Positions 44,239-52,130 are shown, counted from the first letter of the stretch. The stretch is DNA of 64,000 bases from Hornefia porci (GCF_001940235.1 NZ_MJIE01000001.1:2170001-2234000), one strand, 5' to 3'. Notes: generated by a model not told the origin, from the sequence alone. Translations and numbers: made by a program.

Positions 44239-44863
44239 GGTGGAATGCCCCGGCTGCGGGGAGATGATTCAGGTTCGCCAGGAAGAATTTGTGGATGTAA
44301 AAGAAAATCCGGAATACCGGGAGAAGATTATCGAAGGGGACTTTTTCCTCAACCGGTGCCCGTCCTGCGGAGATGTGGTTATGGTGGAATATCCGCTCAT
44401 GTACATGGATCCGGACCGGAAACTGAATTTCTACATGGCGCCGGAGCACGAGGACGACCTGCTGGAGCAGCTGAACAGTCTGGAGCTTCCGGAGGCTGCG
44501 GTGGACGCGGAGGCGGTGTTCCGCCTGGTTCCAAACGGTCTCGGCCTGACGGAGAAGATTCTGATTGCGGAAACGGGACGGGATGACCGGGTGCTTGAGC
44601 TCTGCAAATTTGTAATCTGGGATCAGGTCAGGGAGGAATGGCCGGATCTGGAGCCGGGCGATCTGCTGTACATGTTTGATGAGGACGGGGAATATTTTGT
44701 GATCTGGCCCTCGGACAACGGACAGGACGAGAAGCTGACGATTCCTCTGGACGCAGAGCTGTACCGGGAAATCGAGGAGCATTACATGGATGCGCTGGCG
44801 ATACCGGCGGGGAAATACGCCGAGGTTGATCAGCGATGGATCGGCGAAAGGTTTGAGCGGTAG
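44219..44863 (+). CDS. CpXC domain protein
   Basis: The protein has 214 residues. Two CPxC knuckles (VECPGCGEMI and NRCPSCGDVV) are embedded in the CpXC domain (residues 1-125) with YMAPEHEDD. A second acidic alpha/beta region follows (FVIWDQVREEWPDLEPGDLL, EYFVIWPSDN). CpXC proteins are putative zinc-binding proteins of unknown function. Start at ATG 44219 inside scpB; GGAGATGGCAG precedes it. It probably forms the third gene of the scpAB operon. Confidence 0.8.
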   Translation: MAVELIEVECPGCGEMIQVRQEEFVDVKENPEYREKIIEGDFFLNRCPSCGDVVMVEYPLMYMDPDRKLNFYMAPEHEDDLLEQLNSLELPEAAVDAEAVFRLVPNGLGLTEKILIAETGRDDRVLELCKFVIWDQVREEWPDLEPGDLLYMFDEDGEYFVIWPSDNGQDEKLTIPLDAELYREIEEHYMDALAIPAGKYAEVDQRWIGERFER

Positions 44864-44922
44864 CGGCAACGTACGATAAGAGTTTCCGCAATAATATTTC
44901 ATGAGGCTTATCATCTGAACTT

Positions 44923-44975
44923 CGTGTGGTTGTTCTCCTCTTTTCTCTCTTTTCTTAAGATAGAATGACCACACG
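44923..44975 (+). repeat. Inverted repeat CGTGTGGT/ACCACACG
   Basis: CGTGTGGT (44923-44930) and ACCACACG (44968-44975) are perfect 8-bp arms, extendable to 11 of 13 matches, enclosing a C/T-rich loop. It marks the border between the scp operon and the decayed accessory region and may be an old element end or a weak terminator. Confidence 0.4.
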
Positions 44976-45127
44976 TACTTCTGTTATATTTCTCTTTTTA
45001 CTTAATTTTGGGATTCATTAAAGCTGCTTGAATTCAGCATTCTTCAGGGACTTTCCATTGGGTGCATTATCCCTGTTTCTGTTCTGTCGACTTATGCTGT
45101 ATAGTTGTACTGTGTTTATTGGTCAAC

Positions 45128-45440
45128 TTACGATAATCCGCTGAGCGATATACGGAACCTCTGCTTGAACGCACGAAACAGTGCCCAGACTTGTAGCCAC
45201 GACCCCATTATCTCTTTGAACACATTCATCCCTAGGAATCTGTTATTATGATGACTTATTGCAAGCGCAACCAGCATACTGCTGTGTAGATTCAGTATCA
45301 CTACCACATAAGTTTTCTCGGGTTTGTAGTAATTACCGTGGTATTACTTATCATTTATCTGCTTGACATCAAATGTTCCTTTGGATTTCTGCTATATCTC
45401 CCGGAAATCCTTTTGAACGAGAGATTTCGGTTCTATCCTA
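45128..45440 (-). pseudogene. Decayed ORF of unknown family with in-frame stops
   Basis: Read on the minus strand, this segment encodes about 100 residues interrupted by two in-frame stops (after FREI and after QINDK). The longest clean part is KPEKTYVVVILNLHSSMLVA and its continuation to ALFRAFKQRFRISLSGLS. The continuity of sensible sequence across the stops suggests a decayed gene rather than chance. I do not recognise the family; a transposase remnant is possible given the neighbouring IS. The rest of 44864-45490 shows nothing I can support. Confidence 0.35.
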
Positions 45441-45490
45441 TCGCATTTTACTGTAGTTTTTTCAAGACATGATAATCTCCAATAATATTA

Positions 45491-45560
45491 TTATATCATT
45501 TTTTTAAGCTCTACGTTACAGGACCCCTTCATACCGGACGAAAATAAAAATGAAAAAATT
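45491..45560 (+). repeat. Left copy of the 70-bp target duplication of the IS1634-family element
   Basis: The 70 bases directly before the left end of the IS are identical to 47647-47716 directly after its right end. Flanking bases outside the two copies differ. Long variable duplications are known for IS1634-type elements. Confidence 0.9.
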
Positions 45561-45585
45561 CCCGACTTTGCCACTTGTTTGAAGT

Positions 45586-45627
45586 AAAAACTCCCACAGG
45601 CGTGTAGTTGCACGCTTTTGGGAGTTT
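45586..45627 (-). terminator. Terminator of the transposase gene
   Basis: On the minus strand, AAACTCCCA ... TGGGAGTTTTT forms a 9-bp stem with an inner AGCGTG/CACGC stem and ends in T residues, just inside the left IS end. Confidence 0.75.
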
Positions 45628-45664
45628 CTTCTCTAGAATTATGTGACGTACTTAATATTTCATC

Positions 45665-47506
45665 CTAGAACGTTTTAATCTGCTTCTTCAATTTCCGGAT
45701 CTCCCCATCGGAGTACAGTTTCTTTGGAATCTTCAGGTCAAAAGCATCCAGGATCTTCAATACATCTTCTGTATCTGCATTCGCAAACCAATAACTGTCA
45801 TCTCCCATAGGAACCACGCCCCACTTCTGAAGAGCCTCCTGCACACGTCTTCCGGAAATTCCATAGGTCCAGTTGCGGCCATCATTCTTGGATCTGGGAT
45901 TTTTCAGTAAATATTTCCTCTGAATCAGTCGAACCATGATCAATGCGATCATGCAGATCAGAAGATGCGCATGAATGTGTTCTTTGGTTTTTACAAACAT
46001 CGGACGTGTTTCCAGAGTGCCTTTCATTTCATGGAACTGATCCTCAATTCTGGAAAGACCGTGATATTTATCAATGACTTCCTGCGGGTCCATGCCCAGT
46101 TCACTTGTTCTAAGCTGGTAATATCCCATGAGTGAGGTGTACTGTTCCAGTTTTGTTTCATCGATCATTGCAAGCAGTTTATCGGAATCCAGAATCTCTC
46201 CGGTATCCTTGTTCACGACGTCTTTTGACAGGAATCTCCTCAGACTTCTGGCCTGTGCATGGGTGACACGAAAAGATGACGGACTGTCCTTCAGTTTCCT
46301 GATAAAGTCAAGGAACTTCCTGTGTTCGGCAACATCGCGGGCATAGAATTTTCTGCTCCAGTAAACGACGGATTTCTGCTGAATTGTCCGGATATTCCCC
46401 TCCGCATCCCGGACTTTCCTTGTAATGATACGGGATTTGAATTTGAAATTGTCATCCACAACGGTATATCCATCCTGATCCAGTGTCCATTCTACGTCAT
46501 TTTTCGTTGATTTTTTCAGGCTCTTGCTGATGATGTAACCGTTGCCGTCATCCAGAAGGCGGCACATAATCGGTCCTGTGCAGATCCCTTTGTCTGCGAT
46601 AAATATGGATCTTCCGGAAAACCCCAGTTTCGTAACGGTTTCATCATATGTCGGAACAGCCGTCTGATGGTCCAGGGTATTTCCGGGAAACAGATTGATG
46701 GAAATGGGAATGCCGTTGCGATCAAGGAACATCGCCATCTGGACAATCGGTTGCTTCCTCTGCTCCTTGCAAACACCGTTCTGCCGTATGCCTTTGCCAA
46801 TGATGTTGCCGGCTTCATCTTCTTCCTCAGGATCAGGATCACCAATCTCAAAGTAAAAATTCGTTACATCGTAGAACAGAAGAGAAGTATCTCTGCCCAT
46901 ACCTTTCATGATGGACGAATTAATTCTCTGCATGATTTTAAAGCGATTTTCATAGACGACATCTAATGTGTCATAGACATGATAGACATAAGAGTCATCC
47001 TTGACCAATGGTACATAGTAGTCATCATTCTCGCGGGCAGTAGCAAATTTCGAAGCCGGACGGCAGATTCTTCCGTAGACCAGAAGCCGCATGTAATTTG
47101 CAAGATCGTAGGTGATTCTGGAGTTATGCTTGATCGTTGCCATGAGGGAAGCCAGTCCGAGGTCATGAAAAATCGGATCCAGAAGGATCTGCGCACACAT
47201 ACGCGGATGTGCATACTCTCGTAGAAAGAGTTCAGTTGAATCTGACAGCCCATGTTTAGAAGGCACCAAAGGCTCATTGCAGTAAGGAAGCAGCGAATCA
47301 ATTAAAGGTTTCCCGTCTTTAAAAGACTGCTTCAGTCGTCTGACATAGTCCGGCTTACCATCATCAAAACGAGATAAAGGACCGATCGATAGTTCGGTAT
47401 GCTTGTAGGAAGTGATTTTGGAAGGATCTTTTTTTGAAGGTCTGCGAACACTTCGAACAAGTCTGAGATAAGGAATTCCGTTATTATTGTAGCATTCAAC
47501 GAACAT
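45665..47506 (-). CDS. IS1634 family transposase
   Basis: The protein has 613 residues, typical for IS1634 (COG5421) DDE transposases. Recognisable parts are the N-terminal VECYNNNGIPYLRLVRSVRR, DTSLLFYDVTNFYFEIGDPD, RKQPIVQMAMFLDRNGIPIS and IFIADKGICTG (catalytic Asp region). SRIEDQFHEMKGTLETRPMF (catalytic Glu region) and HIHAHLLICMIALIMVRLIQ complete the set. The start is placed at ATG 47506 with GGAGGTGACT directly upstream (a GTG two codons earlier is less likely). The frame is intact, so the element may still be active. Confidence 0.94.
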   Translation of the reverse strand: MFVECYNNNGIPYLRLVRSVRRPSKKDPSKITSYKHTELSIGPLSRFDDGKPDYVRRLKQSFKDGKPLIDSLLPYCNEPLVPSKHGLSDSTELFLREYAHPRMCAQILLDPIFHDLGLASLMATIKHNSRITYDLANYMRLLVYGRICRPASKFATARENDDYYVPLVKDDSYVYHVYDTLDVVYENRFKIMQRINSSIMKGMGRDTSLLFYDVTNFYFEIGDPDPEEEDEAGNIIGKGIRQNGVCKEQRKQPIVQMAMFLDRNGIPISINLFPGNTLDHQTAVPTYDETVTKLGFSGRSIFIADKGICTGPIMCRLLDDGNGYIISKSLKKSTKNDVEWTLDQDGYTVVDDNFKFKSRIITRKVRDAEGNIRTIQQKSVVYWSRKFYARDVAEHRKFLDFIRKLKDSPSSFRVTHAQARSLRRFLSKDVVNKDTGEILDSDKLLAMIDETKLEQYTSLMGYYQLRTSELGMDPQEVIDKYHGLSRIEDQFHEMKGTLETRPMFVKTKEHIHAHLLICMIALIMVRLIQRKYLLKNPRSKNDGRNWTYGISGRRVQEALQKWGVVPMGDDSYWFANADTEDVLKILDAFDLKIPKKLYSDGEIRKLKKQIKTF

Positions 47507-47646
47507 AGTCACCTCCGTTACATACCTATAACTCTATATATAATTATATCACAAACGCAAGAAAAAATCCAGCAGAAATACTGGATTTTCAATGTTTTTT
47601 TATGTATTTTTAGTTTGTTTTTACCTCTTCAAGTGGCAAAGTCGGG

Positions 47647-47716
47647 TTATATCATTTTTTTAAGCTCTACGTTACAGGACCCCTTCATACCGGACGAAAA
47701 TAAAAATGAAAAAATT
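47647..47716 (+). repeat. Right copy of the 70-bp target duplication
   Basis: It is identical to 45491-45560 and begins on the base after the right IS end. Confidence 0.9.
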
Positions 47717-47770
47717 TTAAAATAATGTCACATTTTTGGGACTTTCGAGCTTTATATATATGAAGACGTA
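47714..47770 (+). promoter_or_regulatory. Conserved leader element, copy B
   Basis: TGTCACATTTTTG (47726-47738), GAG (47747-47749) and TTTATATATATG followed by ACGTA match element A (30722-30780) block for block with the same spacing. It precedes the small membrane-protein gene at 47838. The remaining bases to 47837 are AT-rich with AAGGAG at about 47809. Confidence 0.5.
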
Positions 47771-47837
47771 TTTTAGAGGAGGATAATAATCTAACACTCT
47801 GAAGGATTAAGGAGTACTGAAGATTATATGAAGCATA

Positions 47838-48083
47838 ATGAAGAACAATGACATAAGTTGCAAAGAAGCTAAGAAGATAGTGAAAAAAAGGCTCTGGTTT
47901 GCGTGGATTCTTTGCGTGACGGTAATTGTGGCTGAAGCAATTATCTGCCGCACATTTTACGGCAGCTATGCTTCACTGATGTTGCACGTGAAATATTATA
48001 TTGGCGGAGCGGTAGCGGCAACTCTGATTTACTTCATCTATACAAGGCTTTTTCTGAAACCTCAGTCTGGGAAATCTCGATGA
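47838..48083 (+). CDS. Small membrane protein of unknown function
   Basis: The protein has 81 residues. A Lys-rich N-terminus (KEAKKIVKKR) is followed by two helices (LWFAWILCVTVIVAEAIICR and YYIGGAVAATLIYFIYTRLF) and a basic tail. No family is recognised. ATG 47838 has only a weak upstream GAAG; an out-of-frame ATG at 47828 opens just seven codons. It is downstream of leader element B, as the 30884 gene is downstream of element A. Confidence 0.5.
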   Translation: MKNNDISCKEAKKIVKKRLWFAWILCVTVIVAEAIICRTFYGSYASLMLHVKYYIGGAVAATLIYFIYTRLFLKPQSGKSR

Positions 48084-48111
48084 ATGGGGAAACGGCCGGC
48101 AGAGTCGATGA

Positions 48112-48267
48112 TATCCGCCGATTGATATTAAATTTACAGATCGGGTCGCTTATTACAATGCTTTTGATGAATATTATGTTAATCATAATCTGAATGCGAT
48201 GGAAAAGCTGTTTGCCGGGTATCTGAATGCAAGGTTAGACAGCTATCTGGCAATGCTGGAAGAATGA
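48112..48267 (+). pseudogene. C-terminal fragment of a Fic-family protein
   Basis: An open segment of 51 codons, preceded by an in-frame stop and without a start, reads YPPIDIKFTDRVAYYNAFDE, then NAMEKLFAGYLNARLDSYLA and LEE. This is the typical end of small Fic/DOC-type proteins (PIDIKFxDRxxYYxAFDxYY ... RLxxYLAxL). The catalytic HPFxDGN motif is absent, so only the tail of a lost gene remains. Confidence 0.7.
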
Positions 48268-48314
48268 AGATATTGCGGAAGTGTGCGGGAGCGTTTGTTT
48301 CAGAATACAGGACT

Positions 48315-48369
48315 TGTCTGCCGGCGCACCTTGCCGCCGGGCTGTGCGCCGCGGCGCTGACGGCAGACA
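48315..48369 (-). repeat. Structured dispersed repeat, copy R4 (inverted, shortened)
   Basis: TGTCTGCC (48315-48322) and GGCAGACA (48362-48369) are terminal inverted repeats. Between them GGCGCACC and GTGCGCCGCGGCGCTGAC match the reverse complement of R1. It links this patch to the 32-35 kb island. I saw no gene in 48268-48545. Confidence 0.65.
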
Positions 48370-48429
48370 GCCGTTATCTCTGTTCACCGGTGGCGCCGTT
48401 ATTTTGTTATGGAGAAACGCGGCCATCTG

Positions 48430-48438
48430 TGGTACAAT
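48430..48438 (+). promoter_or_regulatory. Candidate extended -10 promoter for the phosphatase-SCIFF operon
   Basis: TGGTACAAT (TGn plus TACAAT) lies 107 bases upstream of the phosphatase start. Confidence 0.35.
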
Positions 48439-48545
48439 ATCTGCGGAGAGGCCGGCACATCGACTGACCGGGAGCGGAATCCCCGGAAGGTTTGGAAGGC
48501 GTGGCAAGCCAGGACGGAATGCGGCCATTCGGGAGGGAACAAATA

Positions 48546-49142
48546 TTGATTAAGATACTCTTTGTCTGCCACGGCAACATCTGCCGTTCGCCTATGGCAG
48601 AATATATGATGAAGGATATGGTTCGGTACCGGCAGCTGGAGGAGCAGTTTTACATTGAATCCGCCGGCGTGGCTTCCGACAATGTGGGAATGGAGATGCA
48701 GGAGGGCGCGAAAAACAAGCTGCGTTCTGTAGGAGTTCCCTATGATAATCATCGGACTGCCCGCCAGATGACCCGGGAGGACTATAAAAATTTCGATTAT
48801 GTGATCTGCATGGACGAGAATAACAGAAAAGAACTGTATAATCTGTTCGGCGGCGATCCGGAGAAGAAGATCCATCTCCTTCTGGATTTTACGGAGAGAG
48901 AGGAGAAAAACATCCCCGATCCGTGGTTTACCAACGATTTTGATGATACCTACGATGATATGCTGGTGGGAATCAGCGGGCTGCTGAAGGCTCTCCGGGA
49001 GCAGGACGGAGCGCTTTCCCGGGAAACCCCGGCGGCGGCTCCGGCTCCGCGCACTGAACCGGGCCGTGTTTCGGCTCCGCGTACCGAACCGGGCCGTGCC
49101 CAGACGCCCCGAAGCCTTGACAAAATGGCGGGATGTCGTTAA
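48546..49142 (+). CDS. Low-molecular-weight protein tyrosine phosphatase
   Basis: The protein has 198 residues. The P-loop is at the N-terminus (LFVCHGNICRSPMAEYMM; CxGNxCRS) and the general-acid segment IPDPWFTNDFDDTYDDMLVG is present, so the catalytic set is complete. It removes phosphate from tyrosine (or arginine) residues. TTG 48546 is chosen because GGGAGGG lies 9 bases upstream and the product then begins right at the fold. A 45-residue Pro/Arg/Ala tail with two APRTEPGR repeats follows the domain, which is unusual. It is first in a probable operon with the SCIFF precursor and maturase. A truncated paralogue lies at 30179-30520. Confidence 0.9.
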   Translation: MIKILFVCHGNICRSPMAEYMMKDMVRYRQLEEQFYIESAGVASDNVGMEMQEGAKNKLRSVGVPYDNHRTARQMTREDYKNFDYVICMDENNRKELYNLFGGDPEKKIHLLLDFTEREEKNIPDPWFTNDFDDTYDDMLVGISGLLKALREQDGALSRETPAAAPAPRTEPGRVSAPRTEPGRAQTPRSLDKMAGCR

Positions 49143-49179
49143 TATGAATAAGGAACAGAAAAGAAAGGTGGAACATACG

Positions 49180-49323
49180 ATGAAGAGAATTAAAACAATC
49201 GAGACGAGAAATCTGAAGGAAAGCCTGAAGGACGGCGGATGCGGCGAGTGCCAGACCTCCTGCCAGTCGGCCTGCAAGACTTCCTGCGGAATTGCCAATC
49301 AGAAGTGCGAGAAGGCTGAGTAA
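49180..49323 (+). CDS. scfA: SCIFF family RiPP precursor peptide
   Basis: The peptide has 47 residues with six cysteines at positions 21, 24, 28, 32, 36 and 43, the six-cysteines-in-forty-five (SCIFF) pattern. The leader is MKRIKTIETRNLKESLKDGG and the core CGECQTSCQSACKTSC. The adjacent radical-SAM enzyme is expected to form Cys-to-alpha-carbon thioether bridges. AAAGGTGG lies 8 bases before ATG 49180. The frame is open upstream but starts there lack a ribosome-binding site. SCIFF peptides are nearly universal in Clostridia and their role is still unclear. Confidence 0.95.
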   Translation: MKRIKTIETRNLKESLKDGGCGECQTSCQSACKTSCGIANQKCEKAE

Positions 49324-50721
49324 ATGATACATCAGTACAGGCTGAACGGCTATAATATCGTGCTGGATGTGAACAGCGGTTCTGTACACAGTGTGGATGA
49401 TGTTGCGTATGACATCATCCAGCTTTTTTGTGACGGAGAAATTTCACGCGAGGAGATTGCGTCCCGCATGCTGGAGAAGTACGGCGAATCCCAGGGACTG
49501 ACCCGCGGAGAGATTGAAGAGGTTTTCAGGGATATAGACATGCTGCGCGAGGAGGGCAAACTCTTCACGGAGGATCTGTATGAACCCCGCGCCTTTGATC
49601 TGAAAAATCACCATACGGAGCTCAAGGCGCTGTGCCTGCATGTGGCCCACACCTGCAATCTCAGCTGCTCTTACTGCTTTGCCGCACAGGGAAGGTTCCA
49701 CGGAGAGCGTGGACTGATGAGTCTGGAAACCGGAAAACGCGCTCTGGATTTTCTGGTGAAGAATTCCGGTGACCGGGTGAATCTGGAGGTGGATTTTTTC
49801 GGAGGCGAGCCTCTGATGAACTGGGACGTGGTAAAGGGCATCGTGGAATACGGCCGCTCCATTGAGAAGGAGCACGGAAAAAACTTCCGCTTCACGCTGA
49901 CCACCAACGGCGTGGGAATTAACGATGAGGTCATTGAGTTCTCAAACCGGGAGATGCATAATGTGGTGCTGAGTCTGGACGGACGGAAGGAGGTTCACGA
50001 CCGTCTGCGGAAAACCGTGGACGGTCGCGGAAGCTATGATCTGATTGTCCCGAAATTCCGGAAATTTGTCGAGGCTCGCGGCGGCAGAAATTATTACATG
50101 CGGGGAACCTTTACTCACGCAAACACGGATTTTACCAATGATATTTTTCACATGGCGGATCTGGGATTCGATCAGCTTTCGATGGAACCGGTGGTATGTC
50201 CGCCGGAGGATCCCGCGGCACTGACGGAGGAGGATCTGCCGGTTCTGTTTCGGCAGTATGAACTGTTGGCTGAGGAGATGCTGCGCCGTGAGAGGAAGGG
50301 ACATCCGATCACATTCTATCACTATATGATCGATCTCAGCGGCGGCCCCTGCATCTACAAAAGAATATCCGGCTGTGGCTCCGGCACGGAGTATCTCGCT
50401 GTAACGCCCTGGGGTGACCTGTACCCATGTCATCAGTTCGTGGGTGAGGAACAGTTCTGTATGGGGGATATCTGGCAGGGAATTACTGCTCCGGACGTTC
50501 GGGAGGAGTTCCGCAGCTGTAATGTCTACGCCCGTGAAGAATGCAGAGACTGCTGGGCCAGGCTGTACTGCTCGGGCGGCTGCGCCGCCAACGCCTGGCA
50601 CGCCGCCGGGTCAGTCCGGGGTGTCTATGAGTACGGATGCAGACTGTTCCGCAAACGGGTTGAATGCGCGATTATGATGAAGGTCGCAGAAGCATACGGA
50701 GAAGAAAATGAGAATCAATAA
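49324..50721 (+). CDS. scfB: Thioether cross-link-forming SCIFF peptide maturase (radical SAM)
   Basis: The protein has 465 residues. The N-terminal RiPP-recognition-like domain (about residues 1-90) is followed by the radical SAM core with CNLSCSYCFAAQG (CxxxCxxC) and GGEPLMNWDVV. A C-terminal SPASM/auxiliary-cluster domain has Cys-rich motifs CGSGTEYLAVTPWGDLYPCH and CRDCWARLYCSGGCAANAWH. The length matches characterised SCIFF maturases (CteB type). It starts on the base after the precursor stop with AGAAGG upstream. Its last 14 bases overlap rluB. Confidence 0.95.
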   Translation: MIHQYRLNGYNIVLDVNSGSVHSVDDVAYDIIQLFCDGEISREEIASRMLEKYGESQGLTRGEIEEVFRDIDMLREEGKLFTEDLYEPRAFDLKNHHTELKALCLHVAHTCNLSCSYCFAAQGRFHGERGLMSLETGKRALDFLVKNSGDRVNLEVDFFGGEPLMNWDVVKGIVEYGRSIEKEHGKNFRFTLTTNGVGINDEVIEFSNREMHNVVLSLDGRKEVHDRLRKTVDGRGSYDLIVPKFRKFVEARGGRNYYMRGTFTHANTDFTNDIFHMADLGFDQLSMEPVVCPPEDPAALTEEDLPVLFRQYELLAEEMLRRERKGHPITFYHYMIDLSGGPCIYKRISGCGSGTEYLAVTPWGDLYPCHQFVGEEQFCMGDIWQGITAPDVREEFRSCNVYAREECRDCWARLYCSGGCAANAWHAAGSVRGVYEYGCRLFRKRVECAIMMKVAEAYGEENENQ

Positions 50722-51412
50722 GTATATCGCCGCCGCAGGCGTGACCAGCCGCCGGAAAGCGGATGAGCTGATCCGCGCGGGAAAGGTGGAGGTAAACGGC
50801 GTCCGCCTTACGGAGCCGGGATATGACGTGCAGCCCGGGGACAAGGTCTTTGTGGACGGGAACAGAATATCATACGGCGGCCGCGACGCGTACTACGTCA
50901 TGAATAAGCCGATCGGATGCATCACGGCAGTTTCCGACGACCGGGGGCGGATTACAGTGCTGGATCTGATGCCGGATGTTGAGGAACGGGTCTTTCCGGT
51001 GGGAAGACTGGACTACAATACATCGGGACTGCTGTTCCTGACCTCCGACGGCGAGTTCGCCCATCATATCATGCATCCTTCCGGAGCGGTGAACAAAACC
51101 TATCGGGTGCGTGTGGCCGGAAGCGTCAGCGCGGTGAAACTCGCAAAGCTCCGCCGCGGCGTCGACATCGGGGGCTTCGTTACCTCCCGCGCAAAGGTGG
51201 ATGTCATCACCTGGAACCGCCGCTCCACGATTCTGGAAGTCACCATCCACGAAGGCAAAAACCGTCAGATCCGCCGCATGTTCAGCGCGGTGGGATGCCC
51301 CGTGCAGGAGCTCACCCGCATCTCCATCGGCAATATCAAGCTCGGACATCTGAAGCCCGGTCAGTACCGGAAAATGACCCGGGGCGAAATCGAACATCTG
51401 CGCAGCCTGTGA
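50708..51412 (+). CDS. rRNA pseudouridine synthase (RsuA/RluB family)
   Basis: The protein has 234 residues. The N-terminal S4 RNA-binding domain (RINKYIAAAGVTSRRKADEL) is followed by the RsuA-type catalytic domain with GRLDYNTSGLLFLTSDGEF (catalytic Asp) and HEGKNRQIRRMFSAVGCPV. It modifies a uridine in rRNA. In Clostridia this is usually annotated RluB. GAAGAAA lies before the ATG within the maturase gene, implying coupling. It is convergent with kal. Confidence 0.92.
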   Translation: MRINKYIAAAGVTSRRKADELIRAGKVEVNGVRLTEPGYDVQPGDKVFVDGNRISYGGRDAYYVMNKPIGCITAVSDDRGRITVLDLMPDVEERVFPVGRLDYNTSGLLFLTSDGEFAHHIMHPSGAVNKTYRVRVAGSVSAVKLAKLRRGVDIGGFVTSRAKVDVITWNRRSTILEVTIHEGKNRQIRRMFSAVGCPVQELTRISIGNIKLGHLKPGQYRKMTRGEIEHLRSL

Positions 51413-51462
51413 GAAACGTGCCGGTTCTCGCCGGGCTGACGTGCTGCGAAGGCACAAAAGAA

Positions 51463-51504
51463 GCCGCGCATCGGCGAACTCTCGTCAGATGCAGCGGCCT
51501 CTTT
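51463..51504 (+). terminator. Terminator after the rluB-type gene
   Basis: GCCGCGCATC (51463-51472) pairs with GATGCAGCGGC (51488-51498) with one bulge, followed by CTCTTT. It lies between convergent genes. Confidence 0.65.
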
Positions 51505-51578
51505 AAAATAAAGGATACTCAAGATGTTCTCTTAATTAAATTTCATATCGGGAAGAATCGAAGAATCAGTGACAGCGC

Positions 51579-51974
51579 TTATTTCCGCTTCATTTCCTTC
51601 GGCGTTACGCAGGTTCCGGTTGCTCTGCAGACCACGATCGGCTCTTCCAGGAAGTCCGCCGCGGAATCATTGATGTCTTTTCTGGAAACGACGACCTTGC
51701 GGGCCTCGAACTTCATCTGGCGAGAGGTGTTTCCGATCTTGGTGATTTCGCCGTAAGCTTCAATGTAATCTCCTGCGTAGGTCGGAGCCAGGAACTCTAC
51801 GTTGTCATATGCGCAGAACAGACCTTCGTCTCCGTCCAGTTTGATCAGCAGCTCGGTCGCCACGTCTCCGAACAGGTGAACCATGTGAGCTCCGTCAACC
51901 AGCTCGCCGCCGTAGTGCGCGTCCTTCGCGGACATTCTGACTCTGATCAGTGATGTGATTTTTTCTTCTGCCAT
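51579..51974 (-). CDS. kal: 3-aminobutyryl-CoA ammonia-lyase
   Basis: The protein has 131 residues with a hotdog fold. [20 protein letters not shown] and [19 protein letters not shown] fit the Kal family of lysine fermenters. It removes ammonia from L-3-aminobutyryl-CoA to give crotonyl-CoA. It is transcribed away from the other lysine genes, with AAAGGAG before the ATG and a good sigma-A promoter (TTTACA, 17 bases, TATAAT) on the minus strand at 52045-52017. Genes for kdd, kamA-E and CoA transferase nearby support the assignment over a generic thioesterase. Confidence 0.88.
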   Translation of the reverse strand: MAEEKITSLIRVRMSAKDAHYGGELVDGAHMVHLFGDVATELLIKLDGDEGLFCAYDNVEFLAPTYAGDYIEAYGEITKIGNTSRQMKFEARKVVVSRKDINDSAADFLEEPIVVCRATGTCVTPKEMKRK

Positions 51975-52016
51975 TGTTGTACTCCTTTTCCAATATTTGA
52001 TTTAATCGATAAAATA

Positions 52017-52080
52017 ATTATAGTTTTCTCTTTTTCAGATGTAAATATCAATTGAAAAAAATGTCCGGAGGGTTTATGAT
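52017..52080. promoter_or_regulatory. Back-to-back sigma-A promoters of kal (minus) and the kam regulator (plus)
   Basis: Minus strand: TTTACA (complement of 52040-52045), 17 bases, TATAAT (complement of 52017-52022). Plus strand: TTGAAA (52052-52057), 17 bases, TATGAT (52075-52080). The two -35 boxes are six bases apart, so one bound regulator could affect both. Confidence 0.65.
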
Positions 52081-52090
52081 TTAATCAGAG

Positions 52091-52108
52091 TGAACCGTTT
52101 TGTGTTCG
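52091..52108 (+). promoter_or_regulatory. Candidate operator, degenerate palindrome at the regulator promoter
   Basis: TGAACC-N6-TGTTCG has the same GAAC-N8-GTTC core and spacing as the better palindrome at 54442-54461. It lies just downstream of the regulator's -10 box, a position suited to autorepression. Confidence 0.4.
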
Positions 52109-52130
52109 ACTGAAATGAGGTGAATCGAAA

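Larger units (their letters stand above)
45561..47646 (-). mobile_element. Complete IS1634-family insertion sequence (2086 bp)
   Basis: The ends are CCCGACTTTGCCACTTG (45561-45577) and its exact complement CAAGTGGCAAAGTCGGG (47630-47646), a 17-bp perfect terminal inverted repeat with a further shared TAAAAAC inward. It contains one transposase gene with its own ribosome-binding site and terminator, and is flanked by a perfect 70-bp direct repeat. Identical duplications and an intact ORF suggest a recent insertion. Confidence 0.93.

Noticed and set aside
48264..48467. 67-codon open frame between the Fic remnant and the phosphatase gene
   Set aside because: It runs through repeat R4, has no ribosome-binding site and resembles no protein.
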